This document shows, piece by piece, positions 52,979-61,053 of a stretch of DNA of 64,000 nt. The stretch lies in NCBI RefSeq assembly GCF_019688735.1, contig NZ_JAIFYA010000002.1, positions 558,001 to 622,000 on the forward strand, written 5' to 3'. Each line of letters starts with the position of its first letter. Positions within the stretch are counted from its first letter, which is position 1. This DNA is from Thermosulfurimonas sp. F29 (lineage in GTDB: Bacteria; Desulfobacterota; Thermodesulfobacteria; Thermodesulfobacteriales; Thermodesulfobacteriaceae). The translations under genes and the position numbers were made by a program. Under the pieces are notes generated by a model. It was not told the origin of the DNA and ran no database searches. It worked only from the letters and a program-made list of their open reading frames with translations.

Positions 52979-53052
52979 GACATAGACCTCCTCTCTAAAA
53001 TCCGAAAATCTCTCAAAAACTTGAGTTATAACTTGTGCACCGATGGTCTCTC

Positions 53053-53322
53053 CTATCCAGAAAACATAAGCAAAAACACCGTGACCTCATCACAGCCTGT
53101 TTCGTTCACAGGAAAATCACCCAAGCGATAGCCGAGACGCCGCAGAGCAGGCTGCAGATGCACGGAGAGAGGATAATAAACCGCTGTATCTATCCCCTCC
53201 TTTCGTAAAAAATCCTGCAAAGCGTTCCGGCGACCGCCCAATACCCGTACCACCACCCGTAAGCCGTAGCGAAAGGCGATATCCATATAGCGTAAGGTCT
53301 TACTCGCATTCCAAAAAAGCAC
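53053..53322 (-). pseudogene. C-terminal fragment of a DegT/DnrJ/EryC1 aminotransferase
   Basis: 'LQDFLRKEGIDTAVYYPLSVHLQPALRRLGYRLGDFPVNE' (split) is the standard C-terminus of sugar aminotransferases, then it degenerates ('TGCDEVTVFLLMFSG'). The piece is more divergent than a fresh copy of the gene next to it, whose own C-terminus reads 'GVHTMVYYPVPLHRMEVFR'. It is a leftover of another aminotransferase gene or of recombination. Confidence 0.75.
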
Positions 53323-54859
53323 TTACCACTTTTTCCAGAATATCCTTACGCTCAAAATACAAAGGTTCTATGGGTAAACTCAAAACACTTTTGGAAACTG
53401 TCTCGGCATTCTTCAGACTTCCGAATATCTCCATTCGGGTCCGACGGAAAACCTCCATTCGATGAAGCGGAACCGGATAATACACCATGGTGTGGACCCC
53501 CTTCTCCCTCAATCCTTCCCGCACATCATCTCTGTTCCTTCCCCGCACCCTTACCGTATATTGATGATATACATGAAAAGCTTTTTCGTGCTCCACCGGA
53601 AGAACTAGCCAGTCTATTCCTTTTAATTTCTTATGATAAAATTCGGCTATTTTCCTGCGTTTTTCCGTAAATTCATTTAGATATTTTAGTCTGGTAAGTA
53701 ATATGGCTGCCTGAAGGGTGTCGAGTCTGGCATTGTAACCTATGTGCTCGGGACGATTTTTGTCTCTTCCACCATGCGTGCGAAGCATTTTGATGATATC
53801 CGCAAGCTCATCATCATCCGTCACTATCATGCCTCCGTCTCCAAAGCCTCCGAGAGGTTTAGTGGGAAAAAAGCTAAAACAACCGGCATCGCCGAAACTC
53901 CCGGTTTGTTTACCGTTCCACCGAGCCCCTAAACTTTGCGCACAATCCTCCACCACAAAAATTCCCGCTCCTCGAGCAAGCCTCATTATCCGGTCCATGT
54001 CACAGGGGTGTCCGTAGAGATGGACCGGTAAAATTCCCACCACTCTGTTTTCATATTTCTCAAGAGTTTTTTCGACTTCCTCAGGGTCAAGGTTAAAGGT
54101 ATCAAGAGTTATGTCTACAAAAAGAGGGGTTGCCCCGGCCCTTAAAATGGCCTCTCCGGTGGCGGTAAAAGTGAGGGGGGTAGTAATCACCAAATCCTCT
54201 TTATCCCAATACTCCTTTCCCTTAAGTTTGATTGCCAGGGCCCTTAAGGATAGCACCAAAGCATCCGTGCCGGAAGATACCCCTATGGCATGTTTGACAC
54301 CGATGTAATTAGCTAATTTCTGTTCGAACTCCGAAACTTCCGACCCGAGTATGTATTTGCCACCTGATGCACACTTTAATATGACATCATCAATTTCCTC
54401 CATCAGATGTCTGTATTCTTTCTGCAAATCCAACAGGGATATCGTTTTATTCTCCTCTTGACCAAAAAGTTCTTGGTTATATAACGCCTCCTCGGGTGTT
54501 AAAACCGATAAACCATTTGAGGGGAATTTCCTGTCTTTTGTAATTATCAAACCATCTTTAGCCACTCTTTTAAAAGATAAAGATATCAAAGCATCTTCAC
54601 CGTCTTCAAAAGATAAGGCATTCAATGCATCCATACCAGTAGTAGTAATTACCTTAAATCTGCTAAAGAACTTCTTCTTGAATTCCTTTTTGTTTGCGTT
54701 ATATTTATTGAGAAAATAATCAAGAACAGCTACCATAGAAGCCGTTACAAACAATTCATGATAAGAATCGGCCAATTTATCTAAGAGTGCACTACTAATC
54801 TCATCTCTATTTAAAACTGCATCCAAAATCACATTGATATCAACGAGTATTTTAGCCAC
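53300..54859 (-). CDS. PIN-domain/sugar aminotransferase fusion (WbpE-like)
   Basis: One uninterrupted frame of 519 residues. Residues 1-130 are a PIN_3-type toxin domain: 'ILVDINVILDAVLNR' (Asp 7), 'FEDGEDALISLSF' (85-97) and 'LIITKDRKF' (Asp 109). From residue 139 a complete DegT/DnrJ/EryC1/StrS aminotransferase follows ('TISLLDLQKEY'), with PLP Asp in 'VVEDCAQSLGA' (305) and Schiff-base Lys in 'FFPTKPLGG' (334). The natural aminotransferase start would be at about residue 139, so the PIN gene has lost its stop and replaced that start. The enzyme should aminate the 3-keto group of a UDP-HexNAcA, like WbpE. The antitoxin-like gene lies directly upstream. Confidence 0.88.
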   Translation of the reverse strand: MAKILVDINVILDAVLNRDEISSALLDKLADSYHELFVTASMVAVLDYFLNKYNANKKEFKKKFFSRFKVITTTGMDALNALSFEDGEDALISLSFKRVAKDGLIITKDRKFPSNGLSVLTPEEALYNQELFGQEENKTISLLDLQKEYRHLMEEIDDVILKCASGGKYILGSEVSEFEQKLANYIGVKHAIGVSSGTDALVLSLRALAIKLKGKEYWDKEDLVITTPLTFTATGEAILRAGATPLFVDITLDTFNLDPEEVEKTLEKYENRVVGILPVHLYGHPCDMDRIMRLARGAGIFVVEDCAQSLGARWNGKQTGSFGDAGCFSFFPTKPLGGFGDGGMIVTDDDELADIIKMLRTHGGRDKNRPEHIGYNARLDTLQAAILLTRLKYLNEFTEKRRKIAEFYHKKLKGIDWLVLPVEHEKAFHVYHQYTVRVRGRNRDDVREGLREKGVHTMVYYPVPLHRMEVFRRTRMEIFGSLKNAETVSKSVLSLPIEPLYFERKDILEKVVSAFLECE

Positions 54860-55067
54860 AATATTTCTCCTCTAAATATTTATGCCATTCTTCTTTAAAA
54901 TCTATCTTTCTGTTTGGATTTTTTTTTAGGGTTTTTCTTAATTCTTCGGTGAAAGATCTTTTTATCAATAAAACATACAATTCCACTTCATCTGCCTGAA
55001 TATTTTTAAGATTTCCGCAAAAAGGAATCAAGAAACCCTCTTCCGTTCTCCTGGCAATAACCCTCAT
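54852..55067 (-). CDS. Putative antitoxin for the fused PIN domain
   Basis: A 71-residue protein (MRVIARRTEEGFLIPFCGNLKN...) with a short N-terminal beta part and a basic helical C-terminus ('KKNPNRKIDFKEEWHKYLEEKY'). It resembles the small antitoxins that precede PIN_3 toxins. It overlaps the PIN-aminotransferase gene by 8 bases and the upstream oxidoreductase gene by 4, so it is embedded within the sugar operon. Confidence 0.7.
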   Translation of the reverse strand: MRVIARRTEEGFLIPFCGNLKNIQADEVELYVLLIKRSFTEELRKTLKKNPNRKIDFKEEWHKYLEEKYCG

Positions 55068-56662
55068 ATCTTTTCCTCCAATACTATAAATTTTTCTCCG
55101 TCAAGTATGTATTTACTTCCACAATTTGCACAAACTAATTCCTCTCTTTTCTCACTCTTTGTCTTTCGTGTAAGCACCACACCGCACTTACAGACCCATC
55201 CGGAATGCCTGGCCGGAACCCCCAGAAAAAGAGCATAATCGGGAACATCAGAGGTCACCACCGCCCCGGCTCCAATAAACGAATATCTGCCGATTGTTAC
55301 TCCACACATGATGGTTGCATTAGCTCCTATAGTAGCCCCCTGTTTTACCCGTGTTGGCTTAAATTCGTGCTTTCTTTCAATAAAGGCTCGTGGAGTTATA
55401 ACATTGGTAAAAACGCAAGACGGACCACAAAATACTCCATCCTCCAGAGTTACTCCTTTATAAACAGAAACATTGTTTTGAATTTTACAGCCATCTCCTA
55501 TCACTACATCCGGCCCAATCATTACATTTTGCCCGATTATACAATTTCTACCTATTATTGTATTTTGAAGAATATGAGAAAAATACCAAATTTTAGTACC
55601 TTCACCAATTTTCACATTTTCGTCTATGTAACTTGAGGGGTGGACAAAAAACGACCCACTCTCAAAAATTTGACCTTTTATTTCAATAACTTTGCCCTCT
55701 CGAAGAGCATCTTCACAAGATTTTAATATCTTTAGAACCCTCAATCCTTCCTCACCGTCCGTTCGCGGACGCTTCCTCTCAAGTACACATTCAATAAAGT
55801 GTTTCATCTCTTCTTTTAGTGGCTCAAGTGGTTCTACCTCCACGGTGTAACATTCCGCCTTATGAGCTACTGGAATCTTTCCATTCTTCCATTCAATTCG
55901 ATGGGGATAAATAACAAGTTTTTCATCACTGACATCATTAAACACAGCCATAGCTTTTGAGCCCACTACCACCAATTTTCGCTCTTTAAAGGGATGTAAC
56001 CAGCTTACAAATATATGAGCTTTTATACCACTTTTAAACTCGAGAGTAGTAATAGTTACATCAAATATATCTTTATTTAGTGCTGCCAATCCAAAAGCAC
56101 CTACTCTAAAGGGTTCCTCTTCTAATAACATCAAAATAATCGAAATATCATGAGGAGCAAAGCTCCAAAGCACATTTTCTTCGGTCCTAAATTTACCTAT
56201 GTTTAATTGATTAGAGTAAATATATTGAATTTTTCCCAAACCACCATCTTTTATGATTTGTTTCAACTTTATAATCGCTGGATGATAATGAAAAATATGG
56301 CCAACCATTAAAATTAGATCTTTATATTTCGAAATCTCGATCAACTCTTTTCCTTCTTCCAAATTTAATACCAATGGCTTTTCCACAAAAACATCTTTAT
56401 TAGCTAAAAGCGCCTGCTTTGCCTTTTCATAATGAGTAGCTGCAGGAGTAGCAATAACTACTGCCTTAATTTCTCTATTATTTAAGACTTCTTCATAAGA
56501 AGAAGTATAATATACATCCGGAAATTTTCTCATTCTTTCAGCGACAATTCTTTCATCAATTTCACACACTGTATGCAAAACTTTCAATTCATATAGAACT
56601 CTCAATAAATTTTTACCCCAATATCCAGCTCCAACCAATGCTACGAATCTGTTATTCTCCAT
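55064..56662 (-). CDS. WbpB-WbpD-type fusion: Gfo/Idh/MocA oxidoreductase plus LbH N-acetyltransferase
   Basis: ATG 56662 follows GGGGGAAG; about 532 residues. The N-terminal part has Rossmann 'ALVGAGYWGKNLLRVL', 'VFVEKPLVLNLEEG' (the E-K-P motif) and 'GHIFHYHPAI', as in WbpB/WlbA 3-dehydrogenases. From about residue 345 hexapeptide repeats begin ('VKIGEGTKIWYFSHI', 'IIGRNCIIGQNVMIG'), as in WbpD/WlbB acetyltransferases. A C-terminal zinc ribbon (C-x-C ... C-x2-C) follows. The fusion covers the oxidation and N-acetylation steps on either side of the WbpE transamination encoded next door. Confidence 0.9.
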   Translation of the reverse strand: MENNRFVALVGAGYWGKNLLRVLYELKVLHTVCEIDERIVAERMRKFPDVYYTSSYEEVLNNREIKAVVIATPAATHYEKAKQALLANKDVFVEKPLVLNLEEGKELIEISKYKDLILMVGHIFHYHPAIIKLKQIIKDGGLGKIQYIYSNQLNIGKFRTEENVLWSFAPHDISIILMLLEEEPFRVGAFGLAALNKDIFDVTITTLEFKSGIKAHIFVSWLHPFKERKLVVVGSKAMAVFNDVSDEKLVIYPHRIEWKNGKIPVAHKAECYTVEVEPLEPLKEEMKHFIECVLERKRPRTDGEEGLRVLKILKSCEDALREGKVIEIKGQIFESGSFFVHPSSYIDENVKIGEGTKIWYFSHILQNTIIGRNCIIGQNVMIGPDVVIGDGCKIQNNVSVYKGVTLEDGVFCGPSCVFTNVITPRAFIERKHEFKPTRVKQGATIGANATIMCGVTIGRYSFIGAGAVVTSDVPDYALFLGVPARHSGWVCKCGVVLTRKTKSEKREELVCANCGSKYILDGEKFIVLEEKI

Positions 56663-56779
56663 AATCACTTCCCCCATATCTAACGATATATTAGCGCACC
56701 CTTAATAACACCATCGACCGGAAACCATTCGAATATATCCTGGTCAAACTCCACCCTTCCTCCGGAGGAAAGTCTCAAC

Positions 56780-58147
56780 CTACAATCCCATCCTCATACT
56801 CAAAATTCCAAAACTAACAGTATAAAATCCATACAAAGACTTAATATAAAACAACATAACTATATTCCAGAAGCAAACACTAAAAAAGCTGGAAATAGCA
56901 GCTCCATACAAACCAAACATGGGAATCAACAAGAAATTTAAGCCTATATTAATTAAACACGCCAAAAAAATAACAGCGTAAACGATTTTTTCTTTACCGG
57001 TCATTTGAAGAATATATCCCACACTACCACATAGAGCGTTCACGCACTGCCCCAGAGCAAGAAACACCAGAGCCAAGGCCCCCATTCTAAACTCCTCTCC
57101 AAACAAGCCCATGAACCATCCGGGAAAAATTAAATACAAAACAAGAACCGGAGCCGAAGTCCAAAAGATTAACTTCGTAGATTGCTGAGCCACTCTTTTT
57201 AAACTCTCCAAATCTCCCTTTCCCCAAAACTCGGCAAACTTCGGGGCCGCAATGGAATTTATGGCCGCAAGAGTAAAGCTCGTGATCATGGATAGCCTTA
57301 CCGCCACATTATATATACCAACCTCTTCCGGCGTGCGCCACATCCCCAGCATTATCGTGTCCGTCCAGGACATTACCATAAAAAGCGAGCTTGACATGAG
57401 CATGGGAAAAGAAACCGAAAGTATGTGTTTGAGGGGAACATTTTCTTTGGTTCCGTTTGCTTTAACGAATTCCTCTCGAAGAGAGGCGGCACTCAACAGA
57501 AACGCTGCCCCTATTCCGATAACATAAGCATAAATAACCGCTTCCGTACTTTTGATATGTAAATAGGCAAAGAAAATTCCAAGAGAAAATAAGGCGATTA
57601 AAAACGGCAGTAAATTTTGAAATATCGTGTATTCTTTTATCTTTTTAAAGGCCCGGAGGCTTTCCGAATTTATATAAAGCAAAACAAAAGGAAGAACGGC
57701 AAAAGCCATAAGCCTCATGTAAGGGGTTAAATATTCTTTCCCGAAAACCTTTGCGGAAAGCACGGGCGCCAGGAAATATAGAGCAACGGAAAGGAATAGC
57801 GAAAAAGGAATTACCAGACTTACCGATTTAATATATATGCTTCTCGCGGTGGCTCCCTTACCCTGGGCGTTGTATTGGGCTATAAACCTTAAAAGTGCCG
57901 TATCCAGCCCGAGTCTTCCAATTACCGAGGTTATCTGGAGCACGGTCAGGCACAGCGCAAAGATTCCCCAGGCGGAAGCCCCAAGGGTGCGGGTGACCGT
58001 AAGCGTAAAGGCGTAGGCCACGGCCATGCCGAGGATTCTGAGGACGAAAAAGGTGGCGCCGCCCTTAACCAGCTCCCTGAAATGCGCATCCGCCTCAAGC
58101 TTCGCCCGGAGTCTGCTTAGCGCCGCCGCAACCGAGAGACTATTCAT
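56780..58147 (-). CDS. wzx: Wzx-like polysaccharide flippase
   Basis: 455 residues with 12 or more hydrophobic segments and the MATE/MOP 'polysaccharide_synt' pattern ('FVLRILGMAVAYAFTLTVTRTLGASAWGIFAL' near the start, split; 'SWTDTIMLGMWRTPEEVGIYNVAVRL' in the middle). It flips the lipid-linked repeat across the inner membrane. Its first 20 codons (MNSLSVAAALSRLRAKLEAD) are the source of many degenerate copies scattered over the next 5 kb. Confidence 0.9.
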   Translation of the reverse strand: MNSLSVAAALSRLRAKLEADAHFRELVKGGATFFVLRILGMAVAYAFTLTVTRTLGASAWGIFALCLTVLQITSVIGRLGLDTALLRFIAQYNAQGKGATARSIYIKSVSLVIPFSLFLSVALYFLAPVLSAKVFGKEYLTPYMRLMAFAVLPFVLLYINSESLRAFKKIKEYTIFQNLLPFLIALFSLGIFFAYLHIKSTEAVIYAYVIGIGAAFLLSAASLREEFVKANGTKENVPLKHILSVSFPMLMSSSLFMVMSWTDTIMLGMWRTPEEVGIYNVAVRLSMITSFTLAAINSIAAPKFAEFWGKGDLESLKRVAQQSTKLIFWTSAPVLVLYLIFPGWFMGLFGEEFRMGALALVFLALGQCVNALCGSVGYILQMTGKEKIVYAVIFLACLINIGLNFLLIPMFGLYGAAISSFFSVCFWNIVMLFYIKSLYGFYTVSFGILSMRMGL

Positions 58148-58255
58148 AAAGGCCTAATCCACCCCCACTTATCCAGAAACAAAGCTATCTGTAACATAGT
58201 GATATATATCACAAAGATTCAACAGACAGAAGTCCCGAGAGTGCAGATAACCGCA
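58085..58255. repeat. Direct repeat unit: wzx 5' end plus upstream region
   Basis: This stretch, covering the first 20 wzx codons, the 100 bases upstream and part of a wzx remnant, reappears at about 61563-61733 with only scattered differences. The upstream part contains a run around GTAACATAGTGATATATATCAC, given here as two overlapping halves GTAACATAGTG and GTGATATATATCAC, the latter a palindrome that could be an operator. Confidence 0.8.
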
Positions 58256-58310
58256 TACGTAAAGGCATAAGCCGCCCTTGCCCCTTACCAGCTCGGCGAA
58301 GTAAGGGAAT
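58225..58310 (-). pseudogene. wzx 5'-end remnant 1
   Basis: GAGCTGGTAAGGGG, then GGCTTATGCCTTTACG, then ATCTGCACTCTCGGGACTTC follow the order of the wzx codons for 'ELVKGG', 'AYAFT' and 'TRTLGAS', with deletions between. No open frame. Lies between the intact wzx promoter region and the DUF2283 gene. Confidence 0.6.
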
Positions 58311-58553
58311 CTATCCAAAGTCCCTATTTTCAATAAGAAGATCAGATCTCTCTGAAAAATATCTAATAGGCAATATATCTTTCAAATTCACCTTCTCAGA
58401 TGCATTTAAAATTTCTATTCCCACTATCTTGTCGTCTTTTCCAATATCTAAAATAATATCCTCCATAACTTCCACATTCTTAACATTTTCTTTTTCTATT
58501 TCTGAAAAACGTATATATAAAAGATCATATTTATCATCGTAATAAATCTTCAT
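58311..58553 (-). CDS. DUF2283 protein, probable antitoxin
   Basis: 80 residues beginning 'MKIYYDDKYDLLYIRFSE', the DUF2283 signature, with 'ILDIGKDDKIVGIEILNASE'. It overlaps the DUF4258 gene by 4 bases (ATGA). DUF4258-DUF2283 pairs are frequent in thermophiles and are regarded as toxin-antitoxin systems by gene association. AT-rich. Confidence 0.85.
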   Translation of the reverse strand: MKIYYDDKYDLLYIRFSEIEKENVKNVEVMEDIILDIGKDDKIVGIEILNASEKVNLKDILPIRYFSERSDLLIENRDFG

Positions 58554-58855
58554 TTCTTAACCTCCATCTTCCATTCTCCATAGAAAACATAAACAGTTAT
58601 TACCACTATATTATCTTCCTCTTCAGTATAAATAACTCTTATTTTCTTTTCCTCATAAATCTTCCCCATCCATTCCTTCCCAAATTTAAAAATCTTTTCT
58701 TTTTGATATTTTCCTTTTTTAGCAAGAGAACTTTCAGCTGTATTCAAAACCTCCCAAATTTCCTCTATTGTAGCACCTCTTTCTTCAGCTCTCTCAAGTG
58801 CATGGTTTGTAAAAATTATCTTTTTAGAAAAATTGTTAACCAGCTTTATTTTCAT
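58550..58855 (-). CDS. DUF4258 protein, probable toxin
   Basis: 101 residues with 'IIFTNHALERAEERGATIEEIWEVL' and 'KIRVIYTEEEDNIVVITVYVFYG', the DUF4258 pattern, related to BrnT/RelE-like RNases (H-A-x-x-R-x-x-x-R-G). Upstream partner of DUF2283. A wzx remnant begins 6 bases before its start. Confidence 0.85.
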   Translation of the reverse strand: MKIKLVNNFSKKIIFTNHALERAEERGATIEEIWEVLNTAESSLAKKGKYQKEKIFKFGKEWMGKIYEEKKIRVIYTEEEDNIVVITVYVFYGEWKMEVKK

Positions 58856-58860
58856 CTTTT

Positions 58861-58947
58861 ATACAAAAAGAGCCCCAAGGATACAAGTAACCGTATCCGC
58901 CTCAAGCTTCGCCCGAACTCTACTCAGCGCCACCGCAATTACCATTA
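58861..58947 (-). pseudogene. wzx 5'-end remnant 2 (mini-ORF with shared deletion)
   Basis: The ATG overlaps the stop codon of the PIN gene upstream (TAATGG). It reads 'MVIAVALSRVRAKLEAD' then directly 'TVTCILGALFV' and a stop. The codons for the first membrane helix of Wzx are missing, as in remnants 4 and 5. Confidence 0.75.
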
Positions 58948-59359
58948 AGATATCCCGACAAAAGGATTTACTATTTTTAATCTCCCCTCAATTATCTGAC
59001 CATGCTGCATGTCCTCTGTATATAAAACTGAACAATCATTCTCTAATGCTGAGGCTATTATTAAACTATCCCAATAATTATATTTATACTTTTCTTTAAC
59101 GAACATTGCTTTTTTAATATCTCTCTTCGTTATAATTGCAAAATCAAAAATTTCCATAAAAGCATTAGCATAAATATTTTCCATAATTAAGATATTTTTC
59201 TTTAGAGATACGGCAATAAACCCATTATATTACTTGAGAACTGACAACTACTTGATTAGCTTTATCTATCAATAATTGCCTGACAATATCACATTTTGGC
59301 GAGTTTTCACATATCGCATAAATCAAAATATTTGAATCCACAAAAAATCTATCTAGCAT
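58945..59359 (-). pseudogene. PIN-domain toxin with a +1 frameshift
   Basis: From ATG 59359 the frame gives 'MLDRFFVDSNILIYAICENS...NQVVVSSQVI' with the first PIN Asp, then a stop. One extra base near 59230 separates it from 'NGFIAVSLKKNILI' and the rest ('YNYWDSLIIASALENDCSVLYTEDMQHGQ'), which holds the Asp of W-D-S and the T-E-D motif. Without that base a normal 135-residue PIN toxin would result. The antitoxin gene upstream is intact. Confidence 0.8.
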
Positions 59360-59555
59360 GTACTTCTTCTCTATCAAACCTATAATCTTGAGGCAATTTT
59401 CCTTTAGGCTTCGTAAATAGTTTTTTCAATTCTTCGACTTTGTTTACTCTTTTTCCATATTTAAAAATCAAAAACTGATAAAAATCTATTAATTCTTTTT
59501 TTGCTTCTTCAGGCAATATTCCAAGATCGAAATCTTTTTCACTAAACTTTTCCAT
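59349..59555 (-). CDS. VapB-type antitoxin (DUF2281-like)
   Basis: The start at 59555 has GGAGG 6 bases upstream. 68 residues: 'MEKFSEKDFDLGILPEEAKKELIDFYQFLIFKYGKR' (split) and 'FTKPKGKLPQDYRFDREEVHAR', the DUF2281 form with a Leu/Pro-rich end ('LP.DY.FDREE.H.R'). It overlaps the PIN start by 11 bases. Probably still repressing or neutral, since its toxin is frameshifted. Confidence 0.8.
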   Translation of the reverse strand: MEKFSEKDFDLGILPEEAKKELIDFYQFLIFKYGKRVNKVEELKKLFTKPKGKLPQDYRFDREEVHAR

Positions 59556-59652
59556 CTTAAACCTCCGGTAAAAATTTACCATTAGCTATCAAGCAGTACA
59601 CAAAATAGTAAACGCAACCACCTTCCTCCTCCCCACTGCATCACTCTTCACG

Positions 59653-59920
59653 TCATGGTTCAAATATTCGTCCGCATCCAACCCCGGACTGTATCTCGGC
59701 AAATAAACTTTCCAATATTTCTAGAGCTTCGGCAGCATCTATCTTTATATCTTTATCTTTACTTCTTGTCAGAACAACTAGAAATTCAGAAACATTTTTA
59801 GAGGTAGTATACAATATATAATCTGATCCCAAAATAACATCAATAGCTTTACCATGAAATTTAGAATCAGCGTCAATCGCATATATTAATATTATTAGTA
59901 TCAACAAGCAGTGGATTCAT
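59653..59920 (-). pseudogene. PIN-domain toxin, frameshifted and truncated
   Basis: ATG 59920 gives 'MNPLLVDTN', the PIN start. One extra A then shifts the frame to 'ILIYAIDADSKFHGKAIDVILGSDYILYTTSKNVSEFLVVLTR' (split), typical PIN sequence. It ends after about 80 residues without the C-terminal acidic motifs. Start overlaps the antitoxin gene by 20 bases. Confidence 0.75.
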
Positions 59921-60095
59921 AAGCTATTTTTCTAACATTTAAATTATCGTATTGTCCCTTTAAATGAATCGTTTTTCTTTGTTTTTTTCTTTGTTTATCT
60001 TCCTTGACAATATCCTCAAGATATTTTTGTAAACAATGAAGCAATTCTTCCGGCATATTATCTATTTCCTTTTTTATTTTCTCTCTAAGCTCCAT
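59901..60095 (-). CDS. VapB-type antitoxin (DUF2281-like), second
   Basis: ATG 60095 follows GGAGGG. 64 residues, 'MELREKIKKEIDNMPEELLHCLQKYLEDIVKE' (split), then a basic segment 'KQRKKQRKTIHLKGQYDNLNVRKIAYES'. Usual form of small antitoxins with an N-terminal helical pair and a toxin-binding tail ending in a Tyr-Glu-Ser. The longer frame upstream runs through wzx remnants and is not coding. Confidence 0.75.
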   Translation of the reverse strand: MELREKIKKEIDNMPEELLHCLQKYLEDIVKEDKQRKKQRKTIHLKGQYDNLNVRKIAYESTAC

Positions 60096-60118
60096 ATTAT
60101 CCCTCCTGCGATATTCAA

Positions 60119-60200
60119 AATAACGCAAAAATTCCCCAGGCGGAAGCTCCGAGCGTGTACCTCTAGCTTCGCCTACGAGCTCCTCACCCCCGCGATTGGC
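60119..60200 (-). pseudogene. wzx 5'-end remnant 3
   Basis: ATGCCAATCGCGGGGGTGAG..., then GCGAAGCTAGAGG and GGAGCTTCCGCCTGGGGAATTTTTGCG correspond to wzx codons for 'AVALSR', 'AKLE' and 'GASAWGIFA'. Same join of distant codons as remnants 2, 4 and 5. Confidence 0.65.
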
Positions 60201-60261
60201 ATCAAAATTTCTACCATCAACGCCTTTCAAAAAAGCGCCTCTACCCCGAAAGTTCAGGACA

Positions 60262-60375
60262 AGGCTCAAAAATTCCTAGGTGGAAACCCCAAGAGTGCGG
60301 GTAACCAATCCGTTTCAACCTCCGCCCGGAATCTCCTTAGAAGCACCGCAATTAGGATCAAGATGTTCCAACAGA
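60262..60375 (-). pseudogene. wzx 5'-end remnant 4
   Basis: 'ILIAVLLRRFRAEVETD' followed by 'WLPALLGFPPRNF' and a stop. The DNA after the join (TTACCCGCACTCTTGGGG) aligns with wzx 'VTRTLG'. Same internal deletion as remnants 2 and 5. Confidence 0.7.
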
Positions 60376-60428
60376 AAGGTTCACTATTTGTGATTCCATT
60401 AATATTTTTGGCTTTACCTGTTCGCTTC

Positions 60429-60803
60429 TTAGCGAATAACTCGAACCTCAATGTCCAGTCGAAGATTCTTCCAAGAGCGATCAGCCGTAATCACCGGAAG
60501 CCCAAGCCTCAGGCCGAGGGCGAGGCAGGCCCTATCCCCAAGGGACAGGCCCAGAGAACGGGTCTGAGGCCACAATCCGGCAGCAAGCTCAGCATCTTGC
60601 AGCGTAAAGGGTTCGATGGAAAGGCCCAAAGCTTCTAAGTCCTCACGCAACCCCTGAATGTCTACTCCCCAACTCAGGCACTTATAAAGCACCTCCGACC
60701 AGTTGACGGCGGAGATTACCGAACGCTCCAGCTCTACAAATTCTGCTCCGGGCTCTTTGTGTAGGAAGGCTAAAAGTGCCGAAGCATCCAAAACGCGATT
60801 CAT
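60429..60803 (-). CDS. PIN-domain toxin (VapC-like)
   Basis: I start at ATG 60803; AGGAGGGG is about 13 bases upstream at the end of the antitoxin gene. 124 residues with 'RVLDASALLAFLHKEPG' (Asp 5), 'ISAVNWSEVLYK' (Glu near 37), 'LGLSLGDRACLALGLRL' (Asp near 91) and 'VITADRSW' (Asp near 108): all four PIN acidic positions present. Complete and apparently functional, paired with the AbrB-type gene upstream. Codon use is more GC-rich than the surrounding TA genes, so it came from a different source. Confidence 0.88.
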   Translation of the reverse strand: MNRVLDASALLAFLHKEPGAEFVELERSVISAVNWSEVLYKCLSWGVDIQGLREDLEALGLSIEPFTLQDAELAAGLWPQTRSLGLSLGDRACLALGLRLGLPVITADRSWKNLRLDIEVRVIR

Positions 60804-60813
60804 ATCTATGTGT

Positions 60814-61053
60814 TTACCCCTCCTGCCGGACCTCTGCATTGCGCTCGGCGATTAGCTCTTCGGCCAGATCGACCTCCGGGGGTACCGCCGCAAATCTCTG
60901 TTTAACCCGCTCGAGTATGGCCTCTTTTCTTTCAAGAATGATCCGTCCACCCTCCACACGGACAATCAGTGGGTCCCCGGGGCGTAGCTCTACTGTTTGC
61001 CGTAATTTGGCAGGAATAACTATCCTTCCTTGCTTATCCAAGCGTACTTCCAT
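60814..61053 (-). CDS. AbrB/MazE-type antitoxin
   Basis: 79 residues from ATG 61053 (GGAAGG 5 bases upstream; four codons earlier another ATG exists). 'MEVRLDKQGRIVIPAKLRQTVELRPGDPLIVRVEGGRIILER' (split) is the AbrB domain. An acidic tail 'EVDLAEELIAERNAEVRQEG' should hold the toxin. Intact antitoxin of the PIN gene at 60429. Confidence 0.87.
   Translation of the reverse strand: MEVRLDKQGRIVIPAKLRQTVELRPGDPLIVRVEGGRIILERKEAILERVKQRFAAVPPEVDLAEELIAERNAEVRQEG

Larger units (their letters stand above)
60102..60403. repeat. 302-bp direct repeat, copy A
   Basis: Matches 62955-63256 over 302 bases; I found a single difference (CTCCGAGCG versus CTCTGAGCG). It carries wzx remnants 3 and 4 and the ribosome binding site of the antitoxin gene at 59901. 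Such identity in otherwise decayed sequence implies a recent duplication. Confidence 0.9.

Noticed and set aside
53053-53322. DegT fragment as a duplicate of the adjacent aminotransferase end
   Set aside because: Residues differ too much from the neighbour (LSVHLQPALRRLGY versus VPLHRMEVFRRTRM), so it is a relic of another aminotransferase, not a recent copy like that of rmlA.
60036-60638. 200-codon plus-strand frame
   Set aside because: It runs through wzx remnants and the antisense of a PIN gene, with no start signal.
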